Shown here one piece after another: positions 7,119-14,094 of a stretch of DNA of 20,347 bases; the stretch's first letter is position 1; the number at the start of each line of letters is the position of its first letter. The notes below the pieces were generated by a model. The model was not told where the DNA came from. It saw nothing but the letters and a program-made list of their open reading frames with translations, and ran no database searches. The stretch comes from an uncultured Atopobium sp. (lineage in GTDB: Bacteria > Actinomycetota > Coriobacteriia > Coriobacteriales > Atopobiaceae), in assembly GCA_900555335.1 (NCBI GenBank), contig USKU01000015.1, positions 1-20,347 on the forward strand, read 5' to 3'. A program made the translations under genes and the position numbers.

Positions 7119-8516
7119 ATGAATATTTACGACCACTTTGCTCACGAAGATGAATACGATGAGCTCAACATAGATGCAATGTCAGAGAGACTTGCAAAGG
7201 CACTGTCATTTAAGACAGTGTATACAGATGCCAAAACTACTGATTGGTCTCAGTTTGAAGGCCTTCAACAGCACATTTATGACAGCTTTCCGTATATTAT
7301 GACGGCAGCTTCCAATGTTGAGGTGGTTGGTCACTCGCTCCTCATTGAGGTTCCAGGATCTAACCCCAAGCTTCCTGCTTTGATGCTCATTGCTCATCAA
7401 GATGTTGTTCCTGTTGTACCTGGTACAGAAGAAGCCTGGACACACGATCCCTTTGGTGGAGACGTTGATGACACCTACATTTGGGGACGAGGCGCACTTG
7501 ATATCAAAAACATGCTCATGGGAGAGCTTGAGGCACTCGAGTATCTGCTTTCACAGGGTTTCTCGCCAAGGCGCTCTATCTATCTGGCATTTGGTGAGGA
7601 CGAAGAGGTTCAGAGTCACGGTGCCACCAAACTTGCAGAGGTAATGGCCTCGCGAGAAATGCGCGCGGCTTGTCTGTTGGACGAGGGTACCACTACGTTT
7701 TTTGACGGCAGCGCATACGGTGCGCCTAAGGCTACCGTGGCCGACATCTGTATCTCGCAAAAGGGTTTCTTGAATGTTAAGCTCATCGCACCTGGTCATG
7801 GTGGACATTCTTCTAATCCATTTGGTGGCACTTCGCTTGAGCATTTGAGCCGCGTACTTGCTGCTCTTTCTGAGGCTAAACCTCAACCTGAGCTTAATGA
7901 TATTGTCAAAGAAACCTTCAAGGTTCTTGCACCAGAAATTACCGAAGAACCTTTTGCTTCTCTAGTGCATGACGTTGATGAAAATGCAGACAAGATCGCA
8001 CGTGCTGCAGCTCAGATCAAAGAGCTTTATCCATTTGTCACAACTACGTATGCGTTTAATATGCTTGAGGGTTCAAGTAGTGCAGCTAACGTTATGCCTG
8101 GTAATGTTAGTGCAATTATCAATATCAGGCTGCTTCCAGGTGTAAGCGTTGAAGAAACCCTTGAACACATTAAACGGATTGCCACTCAAGTAGATCCTTC
8201 CATCGAGGTTGAGGCTTTGCACTCTACGCCTGCAGGAAGAATTGACTCCCCAACTGGTGCAGGATATCAGGAACTCAAGGCCATCATGGAACATTACTAT
8301 CCTGGCGTTACCTTTGTTCCATCTTTTGTATGCGGCGGAACTGATTCTGTCCGATATGAGGGAATTTGCAACTCTATTCTGCGCATTTGTCCATTTAGGC
8401 CAACACCAGAAGATGAGGCAAATGGCGTCCATGGCATTGATGAGCGTATCGAAAAACGCGTTTATACTCAGGGTGTTCGTGTTCTTATTTCCTTTGTTAA
8501 ACAAATGTGCCAATAA
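7119..8516 (+). CDS. M20 family zinc metallopeptidase (carboxypeptidase / dipeptidase-like)
   Basis: A 465-residue cytoplasmic M20 peptidase; no signal peptide is seen. Metal-site motifs are in order: LIAHQDVVPV (His93, with Asp95 supporting it), IWGRGALDIK (Asp128 as bridging ligand) and FGEDEEVQSHGA (Glu162 as catalytic base, Glu163 as ligand). A late His follows in NGVHGIDERI. The lid and dimerisation domain carries GHGGHSSNP, with the His typical of M20 dimer active sites. The sequence is closest in style to carboxypeptidase S-like M20 enzymes that release C-terminal amino acids or split short peptides or N-acyl amino acids. GAGGG lies 3 bases before the ATG, a tight spacing. It is probably expressed alone: the next gene has its own promoter-like element after the stop. 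Confidence 0.9.
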   Translation: MNIYDHFAHEDEYDELNIDAMSERLAKALSFKTVYTDAKTTDWSQFEGLQQHIYDSFPYIMTAASNVEVVGHSLLIEVPGSNPKLPALMLIAHQDVVPVVPGTEEAWTHDPFGGDVDDTYIWGRGALDIKNMLMGELEALEYLLSQGFSPRRSIYLAFGEDEEVQSHGATKLAEVMASREMRAACLLDEGTTTFFDGSAYGAPKATVADICISQKGFLNVKLIAPGHGGHSSNPFGGTSLEHLSRVLAALSEAKPQPELNDIVKETFKVLAPEITEEPFASLVHDVDENADKIARAAAQIKELYPFVTTTYAFNMLEGSSSAANVMPGNVSAIINIRLLPGVSVEETLEHIKRIATQVDPSIEVEALHSTPAGRIDSPTGAGYQELKAIMEHYYPGVTFVPSFVCGGTDSVRYEGICNSILRICPFRPTPEDEANGVHGIDERIEKRVYTQGVRVLISFVKQMCQ

Positions 8517-8517
8517 T

Positions 8518-8544
8518 TTGCTATCGCGCAACTTACGTTAAAAT
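8518..8544 (+). promoter_or_regulatory. Candidate promoter upstream of pgsA
   Basis: TTGCTA (8518-8523) and TAAAAT (8539-8544) are 15 bases apart (16 with TTTGCT at 8517). The spacing is short, so the call is tentative. It would start the pgsA-dacA-gcvT-like-ridA transcript. Confidence 0.3.
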
Positions 8545-8566
8545 AGACACATGTTATGTACTACAA

Positions 8567-8574
8567 AAGGGGAG
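8567..8574 (+). promoter_or_regulatory. Ribosome binding site supporting a TTG start for pgsA
   Basis: AAGGGGAG lies 7 bases before TTG at 8582-8584. The longer frame beginning at an ATG at 8507 overlaps the M20 stop codon, would translate the candidate promoter, and has no ribosome site. Confidence 0.65.
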
Positions 8575-8581
8575 TGAAACG

Positions 8582-9313
8582 TTGCAAACTAGGCAGCAGC
8601 TAGCTAATCAAGTAGCATCCCAAATTAAAGAAGCAGCAGACGCCGATGCAGCAAAAGCACAGGCAGAGGGAACTATTACTGATCCAGTTGGTAGTTCCAA
8701 CAATCCTTCTAACGCTATTTTTACTGTTGCAAACGTCATTACCTTTTGCAGGTTAATCCTTACGCTTATCTTTCTTGTGCTCTTCTCAACAGGCGGAAAT
8801 CGTTGGGTTGCGCTTGGCTGTTATGTAACCGCAGCCGTTACCGACTTTCTTGACGGTCAGGTTGCTCGTAGAACGCAAACTGTCAGTTGGCTTGGCAAAA
8901 TCATGGATCCCATCATGGACCGAGTACTTCTTATCACAGGTGTTCTTGGCCTCTTGATTATTGGTGAGCTTCCTCTTTGGATTCCATTCTTTGTTATTGG
9001 ACGAGATGTTTACCTTACTCTTGGCGCTCTTGCAGTTCGTAAATTCCGCAGGCGTCCTATTGATGTTGTCTTTGTTGGTAAAGCAGCAACTGCATTTTTA
9101 ATGACTGGTTTTAGTTTGCTTCTTCTGGGTATTCCAGTTGTCTCCGGACTTGGCCTGGTAAACGTTAGCTGGCTTCCAGGTCTTAACTCTGAAAGCAGCG
9201 CTTTAGGTATCTTCTTTGTGTACATAGGAATTGTTTTCTCGGCAATTACCGCCATTGTTTATACTGGTGAAGCGGCTAAAATAGTTAAAGATAGTAAAAA
9301 CACTCAAGCATAA
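8582..9313 (+). CDS. pgsA: CDP-diacylglycerol-glycerol-3-phosphate 3-phosphatidyltransferase (CDP-alcohol phosphotransferase)
   Basis: A 243-residue integral membrane enzyme from the TTG start. The full CDP-alcohol phosphotransferase signature is present: DGQVAR, 8 residues, G, 3 residues, D, 3 residues, D (in FLDGQVARRTQTVSWLGK and IMDPIMDR). The first 45 residues form a hydrophilic, Ala/Gln-rich N-terminal tail that is long for PgsA, followed by about six hydrophobic segments. It should make phosphatidylglycerophosphate from CDP-diacylglycerol and glycerol 3-phosphate. A related alcohol acceptor, such as myo-inositol phosphate or an ether lipid precursor, cannot be excluded. The dacA start is 12 bases after its stop, which suggests an operon. 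Mycobacteria also have a PgsA-type gene (pgsA2) upstream of garA, so the order is meaningful. Confidence 0.85.
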   Translation: MQTRQQLANQVASQIKEAADADAAKAQAEGTITDPVGSSNNPSNAIFTVANVITFCRLILTLIFLVLFSTGGNRWVALGCYVTAAVTDFLDGQVARRTQTVSWLGKIMDPIMDRVLLITGVLGLLIIGELPLWIPFFVIGRDVYLTLGALAVRKFRRRPIDVVFVGKAATAFLMTGFSLLLLGIPVVSGLGLVNVSWLPGLNSESSALGIFFVYIGIVFSAITAIVYTGEAAKIVKDSKNTQA

Positions 9314-9325
9314 GTTAGGTTGTTT

Positions 9326-10549
9326 ATGACTTTCCTTCAGCACAACCATGTTTCTTTGCGCCAGCTCTCTGATAAGACGCTGGCTTTTCTTGTTAGCTTG
9401 CTGCTTGTTTTTGTTTTAGCTGCTCCTTTTGCTCCTGCAACTACGGTTTTGGCAGAAAATACCTCTTCTCACAAGTCTTCTGTAACGGATGAGCCAAAAC
9501 TCACCGAGGCAACTACCGCCATTGTTACTGACGCTCAAGGAAACGTTCTCTGGAGCAAAGATCCAGATAAAGAGCTTCCTATGGCATCCATTACCAAGGT
9601 TATGACGGCAATTGTTGCGCTTGATTCAGGCGTTAATCTTGATGAACCCTGCAAGATTACCGTTACAGATCTTGAAGAAGGTTCACAGGTAGCGGGCTTG
9701 ACCTCGGACGACACGCCTACACTCAGACAGCTCATTATGATGATGCTGGTGTATTCCGCAAACGATGCGGCTTATAACATTGCTATCAACGTATCCGGCT
9801 CTCAGCAGGCCTTTGTTGATCAAATGAACAAGAAGGCTGCTGAAATTGGCATGACTCACACGCAATTTCAGAACCCACATGGCCTTGATGCTGATGGTCA
9901 CTATTCAACCGCGCGAGACCTTGCTCTGATGGGCCGCTATGCACGCGAGCACTATCCACTTATCGCAAGTGCTGTTCACACCAGGTCATACACTACAACG
10001 GTGGGAGGGGAGCAGCGTACGTTCCACTCAACCGATGACCTTATGGACACCTACCGAGGTCTTCTCGGCATTAAAACAGGCGCTGAAGACTCTGGTACTG
10101 CTTTCTTAGGCGCTTCAAAGCGCGGAAACATTACACTATATACCTGTGTACTTGGTTGCGAGACTACACAAGGTCGTTTTGACGATACTGCCATTCTGAT
10201 GAACTGGGCTTATCGCAATTACAATCGTGTGTCCATTCAGCGAACTGACCAGATTGTGCAGATTCGTACGAGCGAGGACAACTTCTTGCTCTCTGCAGTG
10301 GTTAAACCATCAACTTCTACCACGTATATGGCATGGCCTGGCTCTAAAGACTTCACCTACCAGACCTTCATGCTTTCTCCCAACTATCCAGTAGCTAACA
10401 ACCAGCTGATTTCTTTAACTGACTGGTCCCAAGATTCCGCGCAGGTAGGCACCACCATTACCCAGGCACATCTTACGCTGTGGACTATTCCGGCATACAA
10501 CCTCTTTGACCTGTATTCGGTTGCTCCGTATCTCTTTGGGAGAAACTAA
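9326..10549 (+). CDS. dacA: Secreted D-alanyl-D-alanine carboxypeptidase (penicillin-binding protein, S11 family)
   Basis: A 407-residue S11 serine peptidase that removes the terminal D-Ala from peptidoglycan stem peptides. A signal peptide or N-terminal anchor covers residues about 19-43 (LAFLVSLLLVFVLAAPFAP ... VLA/EN). The three penicillin-binding motifs are present: Ser88-Ile-Thr-Lys91, Ser144-Ala-Asn146 and Lys250-Thr-Gly252. The remainder (about 290-407) is a beta-rich C-terminal domain. No clear C-terminal amphipathic membrane anchor is seen, so the protein is anchored by an uncleaved signal or is released. The ribosome site before ATG 9326 is weak (TTAGGTTG), so translation may depend on coupling to pgsA. 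The TTG at 9320 is a less likely start. Its stop codon overlaps the next ATG (TAATG). Confidence 0.92.
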   Translation: MTFLQHNHVSLRQLSDKTLAFLVSLLLVFVLAAPFAPATTVLAENTSSHKSSVTDEPKLTEATTAIVTDAQGNVLWSKDPDKELPMASITKVMTAIVALDSGVNLDEPCKITVTDLEEGSQVAGLTSDDTPTLRQLIMMMLVYSANDAAYNIAINVSGSQQAFVDQMNKKAAEIGMTHTQFQNPHGLDADGHYSTARDLALMGRYAREHYPLIASAVHTRSYTTTVGGEQRTFHSTDDLMDTYRGLLGIKTGAEDSGTAFLGASKRGNITLYTCVLGCETTQGRFDDTAILMNWAYRNYNRVSIQRTDQIVQIRTSEDNFLLSAVVKPSTSTTYMAWPGSKDFTYQTFMLSPNYPVANNQLISLTDWSQDSAQVGTTITQAHLTLWTIPAYNLFDLYSVAPYLFGRN

Positions 10550-11391
10550 TGTCTGAGCAGAAACGCTCTATCCTTCATACCGAGCTTGAGTATCTTGGCG
10601 CACAATTCTCAACCTCAACTGAAGGCTTCAACTTAGCCCAATCTTTCTATGGCGAGAAACCCCTTGAAGAAGCTCTGAAAGATTGCGCTCTTATTGACCT
10701 GAGCGGTATCGGCTACACACTTGTAAGTGGAGTTGCAGCTCAAAATTTTGTGGAAGCTGTCTTTGCAGGTAAGCAGCTTGAGGTGGGAGAGACTTCATTT
10801 GAGTGTGCACTTACGGGAGACGGATCTCTGTCTTCCATCGGTCTTCTCGCACGATCTGGTCAAAACGAGTACGTGGTACTTGATGCATCTGAGCGCTCTC
10901 TTGTTCTAAACGAGTGGCTTTCTATCATTGCGTCAGTCGAGCAAAACGGTGTAGCTCCTTATGCAGGAGTGTCTTTGGAAGATGCAACTCCGCTGCTTAC
11001 TCCGCTTCTTCTTGCTGGTAAAAAGGCCAAGAAGGTCCTTATGGACTACCTGGGAGAACAGAGGCTTCCAGAAGACTCAAAACTTTGTAATCTTATGCTT
11101 GACCAAACAATCCCTGCTCTTGTGGCGAATGTTTCAACCAAGAAAATTCCCGCGTATCTGGTTATGGTTCCACCGGTACATACGGTAATTCTTTTTAGAA
11201 GCTTGCTTTCTTTTGAAACAGTCCATCCTCTTGGACATAAGCAACTCATTGAAGGCCTTAAAACATATCTTCCATGGTTTTCAGAACTTGCAAGTAACAC
11301 TAAAGTAGTATTAGCTAAAGATAAACTTGAAGGTTGGGGTTTGCTAAGAGCCTCTGCTGATTTCATTGGTGCAAGGGGAGATCTTCTATGA
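10549..11391 (+). CDS. GcvT/YgfZ-fold protein (divergent aminomethyltransferase-like)
   Basis: A 280-residue protein with the N-terminal signature of the GcvT fold: LIDLSGIGYTLVSGVAAQNFVEAVFAG (about residues 47-73), then SFECALTGDGSLSSIGLLAR and NEYVVLDASERSLVLNEWL. It is shorter than glycine-cleavage T protein (about 360) and than YgfZ (about 325). The acidic pair that follows 'GG..' in T protein is replaced by SLSSIG, and the KGCYxGQ motif of YgfZ is absent. Tetrahydrofolate-dependent aminomethyl transfer is therefore doubtful; folate binding or a structural role remains possible. It overlaps dacA by one base and ridA by four bases (ATGA), so the three are translationally coupled. Fold assignment is from pattern recognition; the function is unknown. 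Confidence 0.6.
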   Translation: MSEQKRSILHTELEYLGAQFSTSTEGFNLAQSFYGEKPLEEALKDCALIDLSGIGYTLVSGVAAQNFVEAVFAGKQLEVGETSFECALTGDGSLSSIGLLARSGQNEYVVLDASERSLVLNEWLSIIASVEQNGVAPYAGVSLEDATPLLTPLLLAGKKAKKVLMDYLGEQRLPEDSKLCNLMLDQTIPALVANVSTKKIPAYLVMVPPVHTVILFRSLLSFETVHPLGHKQLIEGLKTYLPWFSELASNTKVVLAKDKLEGWGLLRASADFIGARGDLL

Positions 11392-11768
11392 AATACGCAA
11401 TCAATGCAGTAGGTGTTCCAGCTCCTATGGGACCATACTCGCAGGGTACTACCGCGGGAAGATTGGTCTTTGTAACTGGGCAAATTGCGGTTTCTGCAGA
11501 AGACCCAAAGAAGCTTATTGACGGTGGAATTGAAGAGCAAACTACCCGTGTCATCCATCTTGCTCAGTCAATTCTGGCAGAGGCAGGCTGCACGCTTTCT
11601 GATGTAGCTCAGACAACTATCTACCTTGCTGATATCAACGATTTGCCTAAGGTAAATGAGATTTATAGGCAGTACTTTGTTCTTCCTGCACCTGGTCGAG
11701 CAGTTGTTGAAGTTTCTGCGTTGCCACTTGGTGCGCTCATCGAAATGGACTGCATTGCTTGTCGTTAA
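11388..11768 (+). CDS. ridA: RidA family reactive intermediate (enamine/imine) deaminase
   Basis: A 126-residue protein, the usual length for the family. The conserved features are visible: PMGPYSQGTTAGRLVFVTGQI (N-terminal strand pair), Arg in PAPGRAVVEVSALPLGALIEMDCIA, and Glu in IEMD. In active RidA that Arg salt-bridges the imino-acid carboxylate. Active RidA hydrolyses 2-aminoacrylate and related imines made by PLP enzymes to keto acid and ammonia, protecting PLP enzymes in the cytosol. The ATG overlaps the stop of the GcvT-like gene (ATGA) and GGGGAG lies 7 bases upstream inside that gene. Its pairing with a GcvT-like protein suggests a shared metabolite-repair theme, but this is inference. 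Confidence 0.93.
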   Translation: MKYAINAVGVPAPMGPYSQGTTAGRLVFVTGQIAVSAEDPKKLIDGGIEEQTTRVIHLAQSILAEAGCTLSDVAQTTIYLADINDLPKVNEIYRQYFVLPAPGRAVVEVSALPLGALIEMDCIACR

Positions 11769-11806
11769 GCGTTATTATTATGCTGTAACCAAATTAAGGA
11801 GAAACC

Positions 11807-12223
11807 ATGTCAACTGACGACATCAAACAGCAGTCACCAGACTCAACAGAGATTTTCCGCATGCCATCAGCTGACGCTACGGTTCCAGACCTTATGGCTC
11901 AACAAAAGCCAGCTCATCCTGTTCTTACTATTGTTAAGGGACCACAGACTGGTCAAACTTTTGAGCTCAATCTTCCTCAGATCTCTCTTGGTAGAGACCC
12001 AAAGAGCAGCGTTTTCTTGAATGACATGACAGTTTCTAGAAATCATGCCACCATTGATCTTTCAAATCTTGCGCTTGGTTACGCAACTATTGAGGACCTT
12101 GATTCTCTCAATGGTACCTGGGTTGATGGCGCCATTATCAACAAAGCTACCCTGCGTGATGGTTCAACCATTCAGATTGGCACCTTCCGCATGGTCTTTC
12201 ACACCAGTAGAGTTTCAGCTTAA
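11807..12223 (+). CDS. garA: GarA/OdhI-like FHA-domain regulator
   Basis: A 138-residue cytosolic protein: a flexible N-terminus (1-36) and one FHA domain (about 38-134). Phosphothreonine-binding residues are all present: Arg63 (LGRDP), Ser77 and His80 (TVSRNHA), Asn102 (SLNGTWV). The N-terminal DSTEIFRMP aligns with the ETTSVFR motif of GarA and OdhI. Thr14 sits where those proteins are phosphorylated by Ser/Thr kinases and then bind their own FHA domain. In mycobacteria and corynebacteria this switch controls 2-oxoglutarate dehydrogenase and glutamate enzymes. Only one Thr is kept here (Ser13-Thr14). The downstream MerR gene has the same order as garA-Rv1828 in M. tuberculosis. AAGGAG lies 7 bases before the ATG. 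AT-rich ATTATTATTATG at 11773 may hold a promoter -10. Confidence 0.85.
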   Translation: MSTDDIKQQSPDSTEIFRMPSADATVPDLMAQQKPAHPVLTIVKGPQTGQTFELNLPQISLGRDPKSSVFLNDMTVSRNHATIDLSNLALGYATIEDLDSLNGTWVDGAIINKATLRDGSTIQIGTFRMVFHTSRVSA

Positions 12224-12240
12224 GGTTAAAGGATAGCTTT

Positions 12241-13104
12241 ATGGCTGATTCAGGCTTTCTTACCATTGGTAAAGTAGTCAAGAAATTACAGACTCTCTAT
12301 CCTGACTTGAGTGTTTCTAAAGTCAGATACCTGCAGGATGAGGGCTTACTTACACCTACCAGAACTGCTGGTGGTTATCGTCTGTATTCCCAAAAAGATG
12401 TTAAGCGACTTGAGACTATTCTGTATCTGCAGAAAAGCCGTTTTATGCCGCTCTCAGTTATTAAAGAAGAGCTTGATAGACAAGATAAAAACCTTGAAGC
12501 TGAACAACAGGTCCAGAGTCAGACTGACGAAGCTAGCGTATCTGATGCTCAGGCTGCATCTGAAGCTCAAAGTTCTTCTCGCCAGGCTCAACCACAGCTT
12601 GATGGAAAGCAAGTATCTCAGGCAATTCTTGGCGCAACGCACGCTGATGCCATTGTTGTACCTGTAGACGATCCTGAGGTTGTACAGAAATATCACGCTA
12701 TTGATCGCATTCCAGAGATTGTGGGATGTTCTGTAGGCTTTGTACGCCAGCTCTCCGAGGCAGGCGTTATTACCTTAAAGCGCTCTCCTCATGGTAGAGA
12801 TCTTGTAGATGGCAAAGACCTTACGCTCATCCGTCTTTGTAGCGAGCTTCGTCACTTTGGTTTTGAGCCCAAAAACCTGCGTCAATACGTTATGGCCGCA
12901 AACCGAGAGTCTAGTATGTTTGCTAAGTCACTTGTCGTATACGCCAAAAAAGGCGGGGGAGTTGAAGTTGACCATACTGACGAGACTCGCCAGAAGTTTA
13001 TGGCCGCTCTGACCCGCATGTTAGGCCTTACCAATGCGGTCAGAAATGAACTTATCACCAAATTAGTTCGTGAATCTTTTAAGGATATGCATCTAGACGA
13101 GTAA
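12241..13104 (+). CDS. ftsR: FtsR-like MerR family transcriptional regulator
   Basis: A 287-residue regulator. Residues about 6-75 are a MerR winged helix (LTIGKVVKKLQTLYPDLSVS, RYLQDEGLL and RTAGGYRLYSQKDVKRLETI), with PLSVIKEELD starting the helix after the DNA-binding domain. Residues about 85-125 form a Gln/Ser/Ala-rich linker. The C-terminal half (150-287) contains a second helix-turn-helix-like segment (RIPEIVGCSVGFVRQLSEAG) and no Cys-based metal site. This layout and the position directly after a garA-type gene match Rv1828 of M. tuberculosis and FtsR of C. glutamicum, which activates ftsZ. AAAGGA lies 5 bases before the ATG, and the gap after garA is 17 bases, so the two are probably co-transcribed. 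The orthology is from memory of gene order and motif style, not a computed tree. Confidence 0.82.
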   Translation: MADSGFLTIGKVVKKLQTLYPDLSVSKVRYLQDEGLLTPTRTAGGYRLYSQKDVKRLETILYLQKSRFMPLSVIKEELDRQDKNLEAEQQVQSQTDEASVSDAQAASEAQSSSRQAQPQLDGKQVSQAILGATHADAIVVPVDDPEVVQKYHAIDRIPEIVGCSVGFVRQLSEAGVITLKRSPHGRDLVDGKDLTLIRLCSELRHFGFEPKNLRQYVMAANRESSMFAKSLVVYAKKGGGVEVDHTDETRQKFMAALTRMLGLTNAVRNELITKLVRESFKDMHLDE

Positions 13105-13155
13105 TCTAGGTATATATAACTATTCATTGATTATGATTTTGAATGTGAGGACATT

Positions 13156-13689
13156 GTGTCTACGTATGATTATGAGAGTCATATCATTAGCATTCCTGAT
13201 TATCCAGAGCCAGGCGTTATCTTTAAAGATGTAACTCCACTTTTTAAAGATCCTGAGTGCTTCCACGCAGTTGTTGATGACATTGCAGAGCACTTTGCTG
13301 ATGCAGGAATTACCAAGGTTATTGGTGCTGAGGCTCGTGGTTTTCTTGTTGGAACCCCTGTAGCCTACAAACTGGGCGCAGGCTTTGTTCCTGCTCGTAA
13401 GCCAGGCAAACTGCCTCGTGAGGTCTACGCACAGGCTTATGACCTGGAGTACGGTACCAGCGAGCTTCAAATTCACACCGATGCTCTTACCCCAGACGAC
13501 GTTGTTCTTATTGCTGATGACCTGGTTGCTACTGGCGGCACCTGCGTTGCTTGTGCTCAACTTGCCGAGAAGGCCGGTGCAAAAGTAGCTGGCTTTGCAT
13601 TTGCGCTTGAGCTTTGCTACCTGCACCCAAGGGAGATTATTGGCAAGTGCTTTGATCAAGAGGTCTACACCCTTATTAAGGTTCAATAA
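13156..13689 (+). CDS. apt: Adenine phosphoribosyltransferase
   Basis: A 177-residue type I phosphoribosyltransferase that salvages adenine with PRPP to AMP (EC 2.4.2.7). The family signature is complete: IPDYPEPGVIFKDVTPL (residues 13-29), GAEARGF (57-63), the PARKPGKLPRE flexible loop (79-89) and the PRPP motif VLIADDLVATGGT (117-129). Length is normal. The GTG start is supported by GAGGA about 7 bases upstream. The 51-base gap from the MerR gene has an AT-rich stretch (TATATATAAC) that could hold a promoter, so apt may be transcribed both from its own start and by readthrough. A weak hairpin follows at 13731. Confidence 0.95.
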   Translation: MSTYDYESHIISIPDYPEPGVIFKDVTPLFKDPECFHAVVDDIAEHFADAGITKVIGAEARGFLVGTPVAYKLGAGFVPARKPGKLPREVYAQAYDLEYGTSELQIHTDALTPDDVVLIADDLVATGGTCVACAQLAEKAGAKVAGFAFALELCYLHPREIIGKCFDQEVYTLIKVQ

Positions 13690-13730
13690 GCTAAATCACT
13701 TACATCAGACTTACTTTAACCTGATAATTT

Positions 13731-13763
13731 TGGCTGGCAAGACTACGTACTTGTCAGCCATTT
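13731..13763 (+). terminator. Probable intrinsic terminator of apt
   Basis: TGGCTGGCAAG (13731-13741) pairs with CTTGTCAGCCA (13750-13760) through 11 bp including one G-U, with an 8-base loop and TTTGTC after it. The T tract is short. A small CTTAT/ATAAG hairpin at 13766-13779 followed by CATTTTG may help. Confidence 0.55.
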
Positions 13764-14094
13764 GTCTTATTTAGATAAGCATTTTGTTAATTACAGTAAA
13801 CTTGTTTGCAATACATAGAATTTCTCCATAATTGCAGGTCAAAGATAAATTTATGCAATGATATTTGCCTGCTCCATGCTATATAACTGCACAAATAGTC
13901 TTTGTAATTTGTATGAAATGTCATTTTCGGGGTAAACTATTCAAATACTCGATAGGGTAGCTTCCTGTTTACACGGGTTTCTCGCCAAGAAATCGGCGAG
14001 TTGACTTTGATTTTTTATCAAATGAGCTATCCTAGATGGCAAAGCAAAGCAACACGTTGCCCAATTGATTTCGTGCTTTGCGGAAGGAGCTTAT
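13764..14094 (+). other. Gene-free leader region of the NlpC/P60 gene with competing hairpins
   Basis: No gene is seen. GTAAAC (13932-13937) is complementary to GTTTAC (13967-13972). Two overlapping hairpins then compete for the same bases: GGTTTCT/AGAAATC (13976-13982 with 13988-13994) and CTCGCC/GGCGAG (13981-13986 with 13995-14000). The second is followed after 11 bases by a run of six T. TTTGAT (14006-14011), 16 bases, TATCCT (14028-14033) is a weak promoter candidate. GCAAAGC (14039-14045) can pair with GCTTTGC (14075-14081) right before the ribosome site. If the whole stretch is transcribed it could be a regulatory leader. It does not match any riboswitch I recognise. Confidence 0.35.
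14084..14089 (+). promoter_or_regulatory. Ribosome binding site that fixes the NlpC/P60 start
   Basis: AAGGAG is 5 bases from ATG 14095. It would be coding if the in-frame upstream start at 14065 were used. The ATG at 14095 also places a twin-arginine motif properly near the N-terminus. Confidence 0.8.

Noticed and set aside
8507..8581. N-terminal extension of PgsA from ATG 8507
   Set aside because: It overlaps the end of the M20 gene, lacks a ribosome site and would translate the likely promoter; TTG 8582 with AAGGGGAG fits better.
13764..14094. c-di-AMP (ydaO) riboswitch before the NlpC/P60 gene
   Set aside because: Gene context would fit, but the conserved ydaO sequence blocks are not present in this leader.
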